DNA of 64,000 nt from assembly GCA_023052935.1 (NCBI GenBank), contig CM041298.1:18583371-18647370 (forward strand), given 5' to 3'. Position numbers and translations under genes: made by a program. Below the pieces are notes generated by a model. That model was not told the DNA's origin. It saw nothing but the letters and a program-made list of their open reading frames with translations, and did not search any database. Position 1 is the first letter of the stretch. Every line of letters starts with the position of its first letter. This document shows, one piece after another, positions 1-10,550 of the stretch. The stretch comes from Piezodorus guildinii. Taxonomy: Eukaryota; Arthropoda; Insecta; Hemiptera; Pentatomidae.

Positions 1-137
1 GATCCAAATTGGAATTTCCTCCTTCTATCAAAACACAATGAAATTAATCCTTTAAAAATGTATATATATGTCTAACTGTATTTTAAAGTTCTAACATTGA
101 TTTTAACAACGGGGGTAAGTGAAAGTCGTGTGTAGCT
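1..137 (-). repeat. HINE-like repeat, 5'-end fragment
   Basis: The last part of this stretch reads GTAAGTGAAAGTCGTGTGT, the reverse complement of the 5' end of the HINE-like family. The fragment is cut at the window edge and runs into a second copy at about 138. Confidence 0.7.
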
Positions 138-970
138 ATCTGGTCTGTGTGTGTGTGTGTGGGTGTGTGTGTGTGGGTGTGTGTGTGTTTGTGTCTGTGT
201 GTGTGTGTGGTAACTCCCGGGCGGAAACGGTAAGTTCTATGAAACTGAAATTTCATATTTATGGCAACTATACGCCCGAGACATGACAAAAATTTTTTTC
301 ATCAAAATGAGCTACCAGAAGAGGCACTTCATACCCATGCATTTTGCACCTTCTTTCGATTTTCTCGAAAACGGTTCCGACGATTTTGATTAAACTCACT
401 ATATCAATGTAAAATTTAATAGGCTTTAATATCTTGTAGGTTTTATTTGGATAAAAATCGTCTGACAGGGCTTAAATGCCGATATTTTAAATTTTCTTCC
501 CCTAAAGTACCTTTAATTTTGTAGATTCAATAAAAATAACTAAATTATCTTGTAACGCTGATAAAGAACATGTAAATATATAAATTGAATAAATTCGATA
601 CCCAACTAAAGGAGAAAAAAGATAAAATATTTTTTTAATGCAATTTTTCGTTTTTGAACATAAGAGCAGTAATATACATGTATGATATACCGTTGGAAAG
701 CTAAAGGTTTTAGAAAAAAATATCATCTCATACACAAGCTTTTAGAAGTTAATAGAGAGTGATGAAAAGAAGATAAAACTAACTGATTATTTTAGATAAT
801 AATATAATAGATTTTTAATAAAACACATGTTTCTTTATAAATTCAATTTGATTAATTCCTTAATAGTTTCACGTATTTTTATCTCTAACTGTATTTGAAA
901 ATTCTTTCATTGATTTTTAAAAATAGAGGTAAGTGAAAGTCGTGTGTTGTCCGCACCAGATTTTTTTTCA
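138..970 (-). mobile_element. HINE-like element lacking the hairpin end
   Basis: This copy begins inside the (GT)n tract and runs through the conserved blocks (CCCGGGCGGAAACGG, GGCAACTATACGCCCGAG, a ~600 bp AT-rich body) to CCGCACCAGATTTTT. The ~120 bp hairpin end is missing. Open frames across the GT repeat (His/Thr-rich) are artefacts of the microsatellite. Confidence 0.75.
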
Positions 971-1599
971 TATATTATTAATCAGAAAAGCAGAGTCTAG
1001 ATGGCTATTGCTGTACCCCGACAAGGATTTACTAATTTTATTAAACACAACACTTTTGCAAATTTCAATAAATCAATAACTTATTGTGATAATAAATGTT
1101 AATGACATGAGACATTATAATTTATATCAGTAAGGATTAAGCCATTATTTGATTTGACAGGGTAATCTGTATTGAATTAACACCGAGGGTCCATTAGTAG
1201 TGTTCTGAGTAATAATCCAGTAATACATTGACTTGTCATAACAAATCAATTCAAAGGTCAAGTTATCAAAACGTTCACTGTATAAATTATTGAAAATAGT
1301 CCACCGCTATAGCGTTATTAATGTTTATGATAATAAAAAATAAAAAAAAGCTATTATATAATCTCTGAAATACAGTAATAAAACTGGAATTGCAATAAGC
1401 AGCGGAAAAGCTAAATTTGGGACAAAAGAGAGAAAAATCTTAAGGAAAATTATGGTACCAATCAAAAACAGTGAGGGAGAATACAGATTAAGAAGTAAAA
1501 AAAAAATACTGGCACATATCAAACAATTAGAAAGATTAAATTAGAAACAAATTCTATTGAGTAATATTACAATCTATCCTAATTAGGATATTTATAACA
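971..1599. other. AT-rich sequence, nothing recognised
   Basis: No repeat family, splice-compatible coding frame or RNA gene was seen. The small frames are low-complexity Phe/Leu/Ile runs. Confidence 0.5.
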
Positions 1600-2292
1600 G
1601 TGATCAAGTACAAAATTCACACAATAGATACAAAACAATAAATTTATAAAATAATAATACAATACACATATATACAATAAAGAATCAATAAGAATATGTA
1701 CAAAAGTTACTCATACCTGTATACAATCCTCAAGCATACAACACGTGAGTGGAGAATCTAGCCAATATCTTCCATATTACATGTTTACAAGAGGTCTCGA
1801 GGCCACTGCCGATTCAACCTTCTAGGAGGATGGTAAGGATGTGTGGAGCTGGATAAGGATTGAGCTAGAGGATTGAGGTGATGGATAAGGTTCTGATGGA
1901 ATTTGGAGAAAGGTCGTGGTGTAAGGTATGGTTGGTGACATAATAGGGAACATTAACTATTACTTGGAGGACTTTGGATTGAATGCGTTTGATGTTAGAA
2001 CATTTGGCTGTCTCCCACAGTTCAAATTTATTGGTCCGAATTAGTTTCAGAACTCTCTTGTAAATTAGCAATTAGTTTTCAATAGAAATCGGAGATTTTC
2101 TGTTTAACAGTCTGTATAATTGGCCTAATCGTCGGTAAAGTTCTTGTCGTGTAAGTCAGTTTTCTTTTCAGGTTCCAAGTTAGTATTTTGTCTAGAAGGA
2201 TGCCAAGATTCCGAGCTGTGCCTTAGAAAGGGGACGGAGCGGAGTTATAGTTACAGGGCAGGTTTGTCTTCGGAGCGTAAAGGTAATATGTT
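1600..2292 (-). pseudogene. Decayed Jockey LINE 3' end (JocA-like)
   Basis: Read on the minus strand, the end of a Jockey reverse transcriptase is recognisable by comparison with 25006-25560: the RRL-R-QW terminus, the block around 'HHDL', and the 'ELWETAKCSNIKRIQSKVLQ' region, which matches 'ELWGTAKRSNIKRIQSFQSK' of the intact copy. Stops and indels break the frame. The piece ends near 2290 without a clear target duplication; about 140 bp of AT-rich 3' UTR lies on its low-coordinate side. Confidence 0.75.
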
Positions 2293-2561
2293 TGGAACGT
2301 TTGGAAGATGGTTAAGAAATCAGCCCAAAAATTTTTGACATGAAAACGGCTATAACCTAAATTAAAGAAGTAAAAGAAGATCCTAAAAGAACTGGAATAA
2401 AAATTAAAGAAATGTCGAACAGAGAAATATGTGAAGAAAAAGTAATCTAGGGGTGATACCACATCGAAATAAGAACACGGGAAGCAAGAGGACTGAAGAA
2501 CGGAAACAGCGTTTTTCTGAACATATGAAGGCTTCTTGGCAAAGAAGAACAAATGCGACTT
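2293..2561. other. Unassigned AT-rich spacer
   Basis: No family recognised. A Lys/Glu-rich frame on the plus strand is broken and has no match I can name. Confidence 0.4.
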
Positions 2562-3460
2562 TTTTTTTTTTTTTTTTTTTTTTTTAACTCAATACATTTA
2601 TTTGAACCTACAAAATAAATACAATAAGCAAATGGGTTGTATTTCACAAACATGGCATCGTTAGGCTTGAGGGAGACAGCACATAGTGCTGCATCCTTCT
2701 GACATTAAGCACAACAATATTTTCAGGTCAGGAGGTCCCACATCCAACTTTTCAGCCTACGCCGAGTTATGTTGGGTATGCCAGTTGTTGCCATGTTTTG
2801 AACAAATGTTATAGCGCGTCCATGTACTTTGACATGAAATCGATGTATGTCAACCGTATCTGGTTTGTTGTAGTTGGAATGCGTAAGTCTGTATGAAGGG
2901 TATCGTTTGAAACATGCAATGGAGAGTTCGTTGCTAGTTTTAAAAATTTGGATTGAAAGATTTGTATTTTTTGAAGGTGTGTCTTTTTAGGTGGTCCGTA
3001 AATTTAGCAAGCATAGGTCCACATAGGTTTTAGTAATTAAGTATATAAGTTAAGCGTAGTGCTTAGCATAACAGCTTGTCTATGCCAAAGGTCGCTGGTT
3101 CAAACCTGCGGATGGCACTAAGATTTTTTAAAGGGCGTGATAAATCCTCAGTTATGCCTTCGTTTGGAGGGGACGTTAAAAGGTGGTCCCGAACCAGTGC
3201 GATGTCAGATACTCGTTAAAGATCCCTATCCTAATGAAACCTGGATAGGAAACATTTAGGACTCCCACTGTAGCATCGTCCAATTAGCCATAGTATCATA
3301 AAAGTGACGTTAAACGAATAAACAAACAATATAAGTTAAGCTTCTGTCTAATGCGTGATTCAGAGTGTCTATGTAGTATCAAATGTAACAGTCTTGGTCA
3401 AAAGTTCAGAGTTTTACGTTTTGTCTTAACGTGTGTGCCCCATGTCAACCTTTTATCAAA
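2562..3460 (-). pseudogene. Decayed Jockey LINE 3' end (JocD)
   Basis: A T-run at about 2560-2586 is the poly(A) tail of a minus-strand LINE. Conceptual translation with frameshifts gives a Jockey C-terminus: 'DKRLTWGTHVKTKR', then 'KIQIFQSKFL', then 'RRRLKSWMWDLLT' at the end. The copy is 5'-truncated and interrupted by a SINE. It diverges clearly from the JocA, JocB and JocC families in the window. Confidence 0.7.
3056..3328 (+). mobile_element. tRNA-derived SINE, copy 1
   Basis: The head resembles a tRNA promoter: A-box-like TAGCATAACAGC and B-box-like GGTTCAAACCT. A ~200 bp body containing GGACGTTAAAAGGTGGTCCC follows, ending in AAACGAATAAACAAACAA. The element is flanked by an exact 13-bp duplication ATATAAGTTAAGC (3043-3055 and 3329-3341), so both ends are precise. 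It sits inside the JocD fragment. Transcription by RNA polymerase III from the internal boxes is inferred from the family type. Confidence 0.88.
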
Positions 3461-4216
3461 AATCTGGTGCGAGCAACACACGACTTTCACTTACCTCCAT
3501 TTTTAGAATCAATTAAAGAATTTTCAAATACAGTTAGATATAAAAAATGAGTGAAATCATTAAAGAATTAATTAAATGGAATTTCTATAAAAACATGTGT
3601 TTTATTAAAAAATCGATTACCTTATTATCTAAAATAATCACTTAGTTTTATCGGCTTTTCATCACTTTCTACTAACTTTTAAAAGATTGTGTATGAGATA
3701 ATATTTTTTTTCTAAAATCTCAAGCTTTCCAACGCTATATCATACATGTATATTACTGTTCTTATGTTCAAAAACAAAAAATTGCATACAAAATATATTT
3801 TTTCAGTTTTCTCCTTTAGTTGGGTATCGAATTCATTCAATTTATATATTTACCTGTTTTTTACCAGTAATAACAAGATAATATTGTTATTTTTATAGAA
3901 TCAACAAAATTAAAGGTACTTTGGAGAAAGAAAATTTAAAATATCGGCATTTAGGCCCTGTAAGACCATTTTAAACCGAATGAAACCTAAAAGATATTAA
4001 ATCCCATTAAATTTTACATCGATAAAGTGAGTTTAAACAAAATCGTCGAAACCGTTTTCGAGAAAATCGAAAAAAGGTGCAAAATGCATTGTATAAAGTA
4101 GATCTTCAGGTCAGCTGATTTTGATGATAAATGTTTTTGTAACGTCTCGGGCGTATATTTGTCTTAAATATGAAATTTCAGTTTCATAGGACTTTTCGTT
4201 TCCGCCCGGGAGTTAC

Positions 4217-4247
<31 letters not shown>

Positions 4248-4377
4248 CTTTTTGCGGGACTCGGTTATTTGGACATAAGGGACCCTAAAATATGTATTTC
4301 CGTTGAAAACTGGAATTCGAAAATTTTCACGATTGCAATACTTTCCCTTACTATTTTTAGTAAATGAAAGTAAAAAT
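3461..4377 (+). mobile_element. HINE-like element, full-length reference copy
   Basis: Starts A|TCTGGTGCGAG at 3463, carries ACTTTCACTTAC at about 3485, a ~600 bp AT-rich body, GGAGTTACC plus a (CA)n tract near 4215-4245, and ends in a hairpin (arms at about 4340-4373) followed by AAAAA. No coding frame of interest: the 65-residue frame at 4170-4367 merely crosses the CA repeat. Confidence 0.8.
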
Positions 4378-5259
4378 TAGTCCTAGGTACGTTACTGTAA
4401 CAAATGTAAAATTAAAATCCTTTTTTAACAAATGTATGATCGTAATCTTCATATGGTCAAACCGAAAAAAAAATATATATCCAAAATTTGGATGTAGTAT
4501 TGTACAAAAAACGTTAACTACGTGGTTAATTATTGATATTTAGTACTGATTATTTATTTATTAATTTATAGCATGATGAAGCAAATATATAGCCTTCGAA
4601 TGAAGCTATTATAAAATTTATTAAATTTAAATATTTACAACCTCTGATAGGTAATAACTATTGCAAATAAATTAACTTCACCAGACTCATCAGGTATTCC
4701 ATTACGCTAAACAAACAGTATTAGATTAAAGTTATACCTTGTATAAATAATCCTTTAAACTCTTCATAGAAATTCATACTGAAAAATAACTTTTGGAATA
4801 ATTATGATATTCTGATAATTCAAGAAATAAAATATAAAATTTAAATTATTTTCTCAGTAACCGAAATTCCAGTAAAAATGTTTGATCGTCTAGAAAGACC
4901 GTGAATCAATTTCATGAAGCTATTTATTAATCTTTTTAGCCTCGTCTCTTTCTGCTGAGGTTAAGTTTTCTGCAAGCTTTAAACAATTGTTTTAAGTTTT
5001 AATTTTACCAAAGCCTGCAGAAAATTATTATAAAGAGAGAAAAAACTTCCACGATCTAATTTGTCTAGGAAGCTGCAAGTCTTCCATCCGAAATTTGTTC
5101 CAACACCGTTAAACAGTGCATCCATGAATGCTGCTCTTGCTACAGACATGCTGTTTTTGATCGTCTGGTTCCCGTTACGGAGGAGTTTAATCTCGTAAAA
5201 CAAAGTTATACGAATAGCACAAGTAAACAATCGAATTTAATTTTTCAGGTTCGAAACAA
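4378..5259. other. AT-rich sequence with one unassigned minus-strand frame
   Basis: No repeat family recognised. At 4979-5230 a minus-strand frame of ~83 codons (containing MDALFNGVGTNFGWKT) has a less biased composition than its surroundings. It has no ATG at its start, so if real it would be an exon or a fragment of an unknown element. I do not recognise it. Confidence 0.3.
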
Positions 5260-5455
5260 TTACCCCTAAACTATTTTTTAATGTAATTTTTCCTTTTCTG
5301 ATCCTATGAACAGCTACATAGAAGTATAATATACCGTTGTAAAGCTCAAGATTCTAGAAAAAGATATAATCTGATACAGAAAGTTGTGAAAGGTAATGTA
5401 AAGTGACAAATAGGGCATACGATTTTTACTAATTATGCGTAACCCTTTGATATTG

Positions 5456-7649
5456 TTGTTTGTTGAAACAACTAAATGAGTGGGGCATGCTACGTGCACT
5501 TCCTTTATTTATTCAAAACTTTCTCCTGTCAAGGTACATCCAAGTTAGAGTTGCAGACAAACTATCATCCAAAAGACTTATTGAAAATGGTATTACCCAG
5601 GGCAGTGTCTTAAGTGGAACATTATTTATGATAGCAATTAGTAATATCCGTAAAGCTCTCACCAACAGATCTTTAAAAGCCTTCCTTTTTGTAGATGATC
5701 TAGGGATCCTAATAAATTACTCAGGTTCCACAAGAGATAAAGCATTTGTCCAATCCATACTAGATCAACTTCAAACCTGGTCACAACAATCAGGACTCAG
5801 GTTCTCACCAAATAAAACTAAGTGTATGCTATTTTCAAAGCGAAGACACCCAAGCCCTCCACCTGAAATCAAGCTATATGACCAGGCTCTATCCTTCCAC
5901 AATGAGTGCAAATTCTTACGACTCATCCTCGACTCCAAGCTGACGTGGGGCTCACATATAAAAAACATTAAGGAACAATGTCTGAAGCGACTTAATGTGT
6001 TGAAAGTCCTTGCAGGAACAAGTTGGGGGTCTGACCGAACTAGATTACTTCAGATATACCAATGTATCGTCGAATCCAAACTTGATCATGCCAGTCCTGT
6101 GTACGGGTCAGCAAAATCAAGAATTTTAACACAACTGGACACAATCCACCACACAGGCCTCCGGATAGCTATTGGTGCCTTCAGGACAAGTCCAGTGCTT
6201 AGCCTGTGTGCAGAATCAGGAATTCCACCACTTAAGTTCAGGCGTCTGCAATTAGCATGTAATTATATCTCATCACTGGCCACACAACCCGATAACCCTG
6301 CCTACAAATATATATATCAAGCCAAGTACAAAATATTTTATCAGAATAATCCGACCAAACCAGCACCATTAGGAATAAGATCGAAGGCTTACGTCGAAGA
6401 ACTTCTTCACATGCATCTCAATAAGACAACAGAAATAATAGAAGCACCATGGGACCAAACAGTACCAAGAACAAATTTAACTCTGACAAAGTATAACAAA
6501 ACTGACACAACGCACTATGTACTAAGAGAAAAATACAATGAAATTATATGTGATCATTCAGATTACACAAAAATATTCACAGACGGGTCCAAAATAAATG
6601 ATCAAGTTGGGCTGTCTATTGTTACACCCGTAAGTATCCTTGAATTCAAACTGCCTAACCTAAGTAGCGTATATACTGCGGAACTTGTAGCAATATTAAA
6701 TGCACTTGAATTCATTAGGTCACGTGATGAGTCAAAGTTCGTTATATGCACCGATTCCCTATCCGCCCTTAAGAGCCTTCATAATATTTGCATTGATAAC
6801 CCACTAATTAATAAGATCAGAAAATATGTGGGAGATTTAAAAATACTGAAAAAAGAACTTGTGTTCTTGTGGATTCCATTCCACGCAGGTATTGATGGCA
6901 ATGAGGAAGCGGATCGGGCTGCGAAAGAAGCTGCATTGTCAAACGTCCAAATCCACCTAACTTACATCAAGGAAGACGTAAAAAATTACCTTAAGGTCAA
7001 AATATATCAGGCATGGGAACAGATGTGGTCGGAACTAGACAACACCAATAAAGTAAGAAATATCAAGCAATCGCCTGATCCATGGAATACATCATTGCGA
7101 AGTAATCGCCGCGAGGAAACTGCTTTGGCGAGACTTCGCATAGGACATAGCAGGCTCACACATCTCCATCTCATCCTCAGGCAGCCCGTACCAATGTGTG
7201 ACTTGTGTAGAGTGCCTCTCTCAATAAAACACATAATTGAGGACTGCCCCAAATTCCATGTACAAATGGATAAACTTAACCTAGCTAGATCGTTGAGTGA
7301 GAGCTTGAAGGACTCTAGTGAAACAGTTAGTTCACTGATTAGGTTCGTCAAAGAATGTTCTCTGCTCCCGGAACTATAAGAAAAAAAAAATAGTTGTAAT
7401 AAAAAAAATGTATATAAAAATAATAAAAAAATAAAGAAAAAATTGGAATAAATTCACTAATTTAGAATGTGTCAACAAAAGAATAATAAAAAATAAAAAT
7501 AAAAAATATAAAAAAATAAATAAAATAAAAAAATAGAAGGAAAAATAAATAAATAAAAAGAAGAAAAAAGAGTAATACAAATCTGGTACTACAAATTTAT
7601 TCGGTGCTAATAACCAAGAGGTTGAGCACCTACTCCAATACCCTAACCC
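5456..7649 (+). mobile_element. 5'-truncated I-type LINE with 16-bp target duplication
   Basis: The exact 16-mer TAACCCTTTGATATTG occurs at 5440-5455 and 7650-7665, bracketing the insertion. The element holds a reverse transcriptase/RNase H frame, then a ~190 bp A/T-only stretch and a short unique 3' end. The last bases read ACCCTAACCC and merge with the target duplicate, so element and target share a TAACCC microhomology. The endonuclease and any gag are absent: the copy is 5'-truncated, as is usual for target-primed insertion. Confidence 0.9.
5460..7379 (+). CDS. Reverse transcriptase (C-terminal part) + RNase H, I-type LINE pol
   Basis: This 639-codon open frame would polymerise cDNA on element RNA and remove RNA from the hybrid. 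The RT part keeps motif C as FVDD (residues 77-80) and the preceding GITQGSVLSG block. The RNase H domain has all four acidic residues: D375 (FTDGS), E408 (TAELVA), D432 (CTDSLSAL) and D485 (NEEADRAA). 'WIPFHAG' replaces the usual W-P-S-H. A C-x2-C...H...C cluster (CDLC...IKHIIEDC) lies near the C-terminus, as in I and R1 type proteins. The frame opens at a TTG created by truncation, so it is not a natural start; fingers and endonuclease are lost. Absence of stops suggests a recent insertion. The clade call (I rather than R1 or LOA) is from domain order only. Confidence 0.88.
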   Translation: MLKQLNEWGMLRALPLFIQNFLLSRYIQVRVADKLSSKRLIENGITQGSVLSGTLFMIAISNIRKALTNRSLKAFLFVDDLGILINYSGSTRDKAFVQSILDQLQTWSQQSGLRFSPNKTKCMLFSKRRHPSPPPEIKLYDQALSFHNECKFLRLILDSKLTWGSHIKNIKEQCLKRLNVLKVLAGTSWGSDRTRLLQIYQCIVESKLDHASPVYGSAKSRILTQLDTIHHTGLRIAIGAFRTSPVLSLCAESGIPPLKFRRLQLACNYISSLATQPDNPAYKYIYQAKYKIFYQNNPTKPAPLGIRSKAYVEELLHMHLNKTTEIIEAPWDQTVPRTNLTLTKYNKTDTTHYVLREKYNEIICDHSDYTKIFTDGSKINDQVGLSIVTPVSILEFKLPNLSSVYTAELVAILNALEFIRSRDESKFVICTDSLSALKSLHNICIDNPLINKIRKYVGDLKILKKELVFLWIPFHAGIDGNEEADRAAKEAALSNVQIHLTYIKEDVKNYLKVKIYQAWEQMWSELDNTNKVRNIKQSPDPWNTSLRSNRREETALARLRIGHSRLTHLHLILRQPVPMCDLCRVPLSIKHIIEDCPKFHVQMDKLNLARSLSESLKDSSETVSSLIRFVKECSLLPEL

Positions 7650-7825
7650 TAACCCTTTGATATTGGAATCTTATTTAGTCTAAAACATATGTTTCCAACG
7701 AAATAAAATAATGTTTTTATTTAAATTAACTTTAAATTTATGTTTATTTAATAGATCTTAAATTGATTTTGACAGACGAGGTAAGTTGAAGTTGTGTGTT
7801 GTCCGCACCAGATTTTTACTGTTAT

Positions 7826-8394
7826 CTCAGAAATAAAATAAACATTTTTCATAATATTGAAATGCTAGCTGAATTAAATTTACGTTGAGACTGACATAAC
7901 ATTTAGTATCATAATGATTTAATTTGAATTCTCTGATATTATTTTATTTATGGTCATCTATTTTTCCTTAACTGGAGGAAAAAAGTAAAATAAATGACAA
8001 ACTTTTTCGTTATAAAAAGCAATTTTTTTTTTCTGAAGATACCTATTATAATAATTCATGATAAATAATTGAAACCAATTAATGTATTTTTGGAATCTAG
8101 GAGACCCCAAAACAAAACCTTGAGTTTCTAAAATAACAGTAAATAAGCGATGAACTAAACAGTCTATGTTGAAACCGTTTTAGAGTGATGTACTACTTCT
8201 ATCTGGGTAATCTTTTTCAAGATGTTGATATGAAACCTATCTATCTCTCTCTCCCTATTTCGGATTGAAATAACTATTTTTATTATTATTATATATTTTT
8301 TAAAATTATTATAATGATTAATAGTATTGGACTTTTAAATTAAAATCTTATGGTGGCGTTAAAAAATGTTCATAAAAAAAAGTATTTAACTAAC
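7826..8394. other. AT-rich sequence, nothing recognised
   Basis: No coding frame or known repeat seen. Confidence 0.45.
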
Positions 8395-8830
8395 GTTTTG
8401 ACCCACGTTGCAGGTCTTCACTAGGGCTTAAAAAAATATACAGTTTAGAAGATTGAAAAAAAATATCATAAAAAATTGACAGAATAGGAATCATAAAATA
8501 AGGATTAGAAAGTAGTGATTTGAAAAGTGAGAACAGAAAGTAATAAAGGCTAATACAACAATGAGATATGTTAGTGAGATTAGAAATAAATATAGTTCAA
8601 CCGGCTGCTTTTCTAAGGCAGCGGTAGCTTCAAAAACTAGCTTACTATATTTAGTTAATATATAAACTATATATAATGATACTATTGGATCTCCTTTCCA
8701 AAGGTATCGTGTTTACTAATCCAATAGGTGGCATGCAGGGTAAGATTAAAGTACACAAGATTCAATTAATACATTACTATAATTATTAATTTACACATAT
8801 CATTATATATACATATTGCCAAAAACTCTG
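8395..8830 (-). repeat. Interspersed repeat with degenerate ribozyme-like core (family P)
   Basis: Contains GTTTTGACCC...GGTC...CACTAGGG, a decayed form of the GAAAC / CTGATGA hairpin motif found at 14896, 24318 and 29723. The segment ~8600-8850 is homologous in inverted orientation to ~34250-34530 (shared blocks AAGGCA, CTTCAAAAACTAG, TCCAAAGGT-TCGTGTTTAC, TTGAGAATACTGAGG). Confidence 0.55.
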
Positions 8831-9341
8831 ATTGAGAATACTGAGGGACATTTTACTACCTTTGCCATACAATATTACAAATACCGACATACCTTTGAAA
8901 CCCTTAACCGGCTGGCGAAGGTGAAAACAGTCTTAGGTCCCCTTTCTCGGCATCATCCTCCAGCTGCTCTCAGAACCCCGACGGCCACCTCCTCTTCTTG
9001 TAGGTGGAACCCGACTCACTCCTCTTGAGGATAAAACTTGACTAACTCTTCGGTTCTTCTCTCTCATTCTTGTCACCTCGGGTGGCCGAGATGGAAAGTG
9101 CCCCCATTGGCGGTATAGCCTTTGTGCAATTATTCTTATCTTTTCACCACTCTTAATATTCTTGTTGGCCGCCGCTGGGGGGAAACTACCAGAGGTTTCT
9201 GGTACCGCTGGGGGGCCATACCGATGGGAAATCTAGGGGGCTAGGTAAACACCTTTTGATGTTTTGCCGACAAAGGTTCGTTATCATTAATTGTTTAATA
9301 CTAAAATTATTTAGTTATGGACTCCCCTCAGTATCCTCAAT
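8831..9341. other. GC-richer unique segment between short inverted repeats
   Basis: ATTGAGAATACTGAGGG (8831-8847) reappears inverted at 9325-9341 with two mismatches. Between them lies an unusually GC-rich stretch (8930-9240) with two GCTGGGGGG blocks. No coding frame or tRNA fold could be confirmed. Confidence 0.4.
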
Positions 9342-9346
9342 ACATT

Positions 9347-9394
<48 letters not shown>

Positions 9395-9410
9395 ATATAA
9401 TATATACATA
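9342..9410. repeat. (TA)n microsatellite
   Basis: Almost pure TA dinucleotides. Confidence 0.95.
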
Positions 9411-9840
9411 TAATGATATTGCAATTTAGCTTTTCTTTAAACATGAAAAATAAATTTTCTGTAACCAAGTCGTCAAAAAAATATTCCTGAAATATAAGTA
9501 GTATTATGGGCGAATAATATACCGTTGGAAAGCACACAGTTTTAGAAAAGTTATTATGCACTTAAATCGTACAAGTTAACATAAAGTAGTTTTGAGCACA
9601 TAGACCAAAAACACATGTTATTGGTAAATAGGGTATTTATGATAGTTATTGTTGCCACCATCGTACAGGATAGTGCAAGTGTTATTCTTCCTTTTAGTAC
9701 GCAGTAGTATTTTAGAGTACTATTTTAGTAGTACTTCAGAAAAAATATTACGTATCGCATTGTAACTGTAAAGATGTTAACATTAATGGTAAGCTGTTAT
9801 AAATCTACAAACTAACATTTTTATTAATTATTTCAAATTT
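9411..9840 (-). repeat. HINE-like fragment and unique sequence
   Basis: 9480-9600 carries the family block ATAATATACCGTTGGAAAG in minus orientation. The rest (9600-9840) shows nothing recognisable. Confidence 0.5.
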
Positions 9841-10548
9841 CAAATCAGTCAAGTAACATTCACGCTTAGGCATTCTGATTGTCCTCCACTAACACTTTAC
9901 GATGTTCTGTTACCCAAACAGACAGAAACAACATACTTAGGACTCACAATGGATAGACGCCTGACATGGAAATCACACGAAACTACCTTAAAAAAAAAAC
10001 TGAATCATCGAATATCAATACTTAGACGACTTCTTCACCATAAAAACAAATGATCACTAAGCAACAAAATCATCATATACAACATGTTACTTAAACCTAT
10101 ATGGACGTAGGGTACTCAGGTGTGGGGCTCATGCAAAAAATTACACTTGCAGACAGTTCAAATCTTTCAATCTAAATTCATTACTCACTGTCCCTTTTAC
10201 GTAACCAATAAATCATTACACAAAGACCTCTACATACCAATCGTAACGGATATCATTAAAAAATATTACAAAAATTTTCACGACTCACTCGTTGGACATC
10301 CAAACCTACTGGTACAAACATTACTGACTGATACACTACCACAAAACCCACCAAGGAGACTGAACCGCCTCTGGAGCAGAGACCTACTTCTTTAGCAGAT
10401 CTTCCACGCCAAGGAGTGCCTTCACTGGGAGGTTTCTTCACTCACGAATTCAGAAGAATCCTGAAGGAGGTTTTTCTTCGTAATGGTCATCAATGTTACA
10501 TTATATGCCTGAAGGCATTTGTATATTACTTGTTGTCAAATAAATAAA
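9841..10548 (+). pseudogene. Decayed Jockey LINE 3' end (JocE)
   Basis: Translation with stops gives a Jockey RT C-terminus: 'VTFTLRHSDCPP', 'TTYLGLTMDRRLTW', 'KPIWT', 'NKSLHKDLYIPIVTDI', 'PPRRLNRLWSRDLLL'. At least two in-frame stops make it non-functional. The 3' tail is AAATAAATAAATA, interrupted by a mariner derivative at 10550. It is 5'-truncated and distinct in sequence from JocA-D. Confidence 0.8.
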
Positions 10549-10550
10549 TA

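Larger units (their letters stand above)
5260..7825 (-). mobile_element. HINE-like element split by an I-type LINE
   Basis: The body of the family is present at about 5260-5455 and resumes at 7666, ending GTAAGTTGAAGTTGTGTG...CCGCACCAGATTTTT near 7820. The interruption is the LINE at 5456-7649, with a 16-bp duplication of HINE sequence on either side. Confidence 0.75.

Noticed and set aside
83..289. Small His/Thr-rich protein
   Set aside because: The frame is produced by the (GT)n tract of a HINE copy. The same happens at 4170, 11680, 20860, 22348 and 40119.
7636..7656. Interstitial telomere repeat (CCCTAA)n
   Set aside because: Only about two and a half units, created where the LINE 3' end meets its target duplication. 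Not a telomeric tract.
9075..9110. tRNA-Ser/Leu gene or SINE head (GGTGGCCGAGATGG)
   Set aside because: Only an A-box-like start is seen. No B box at the right distance and no cloverleaf could be drawn.
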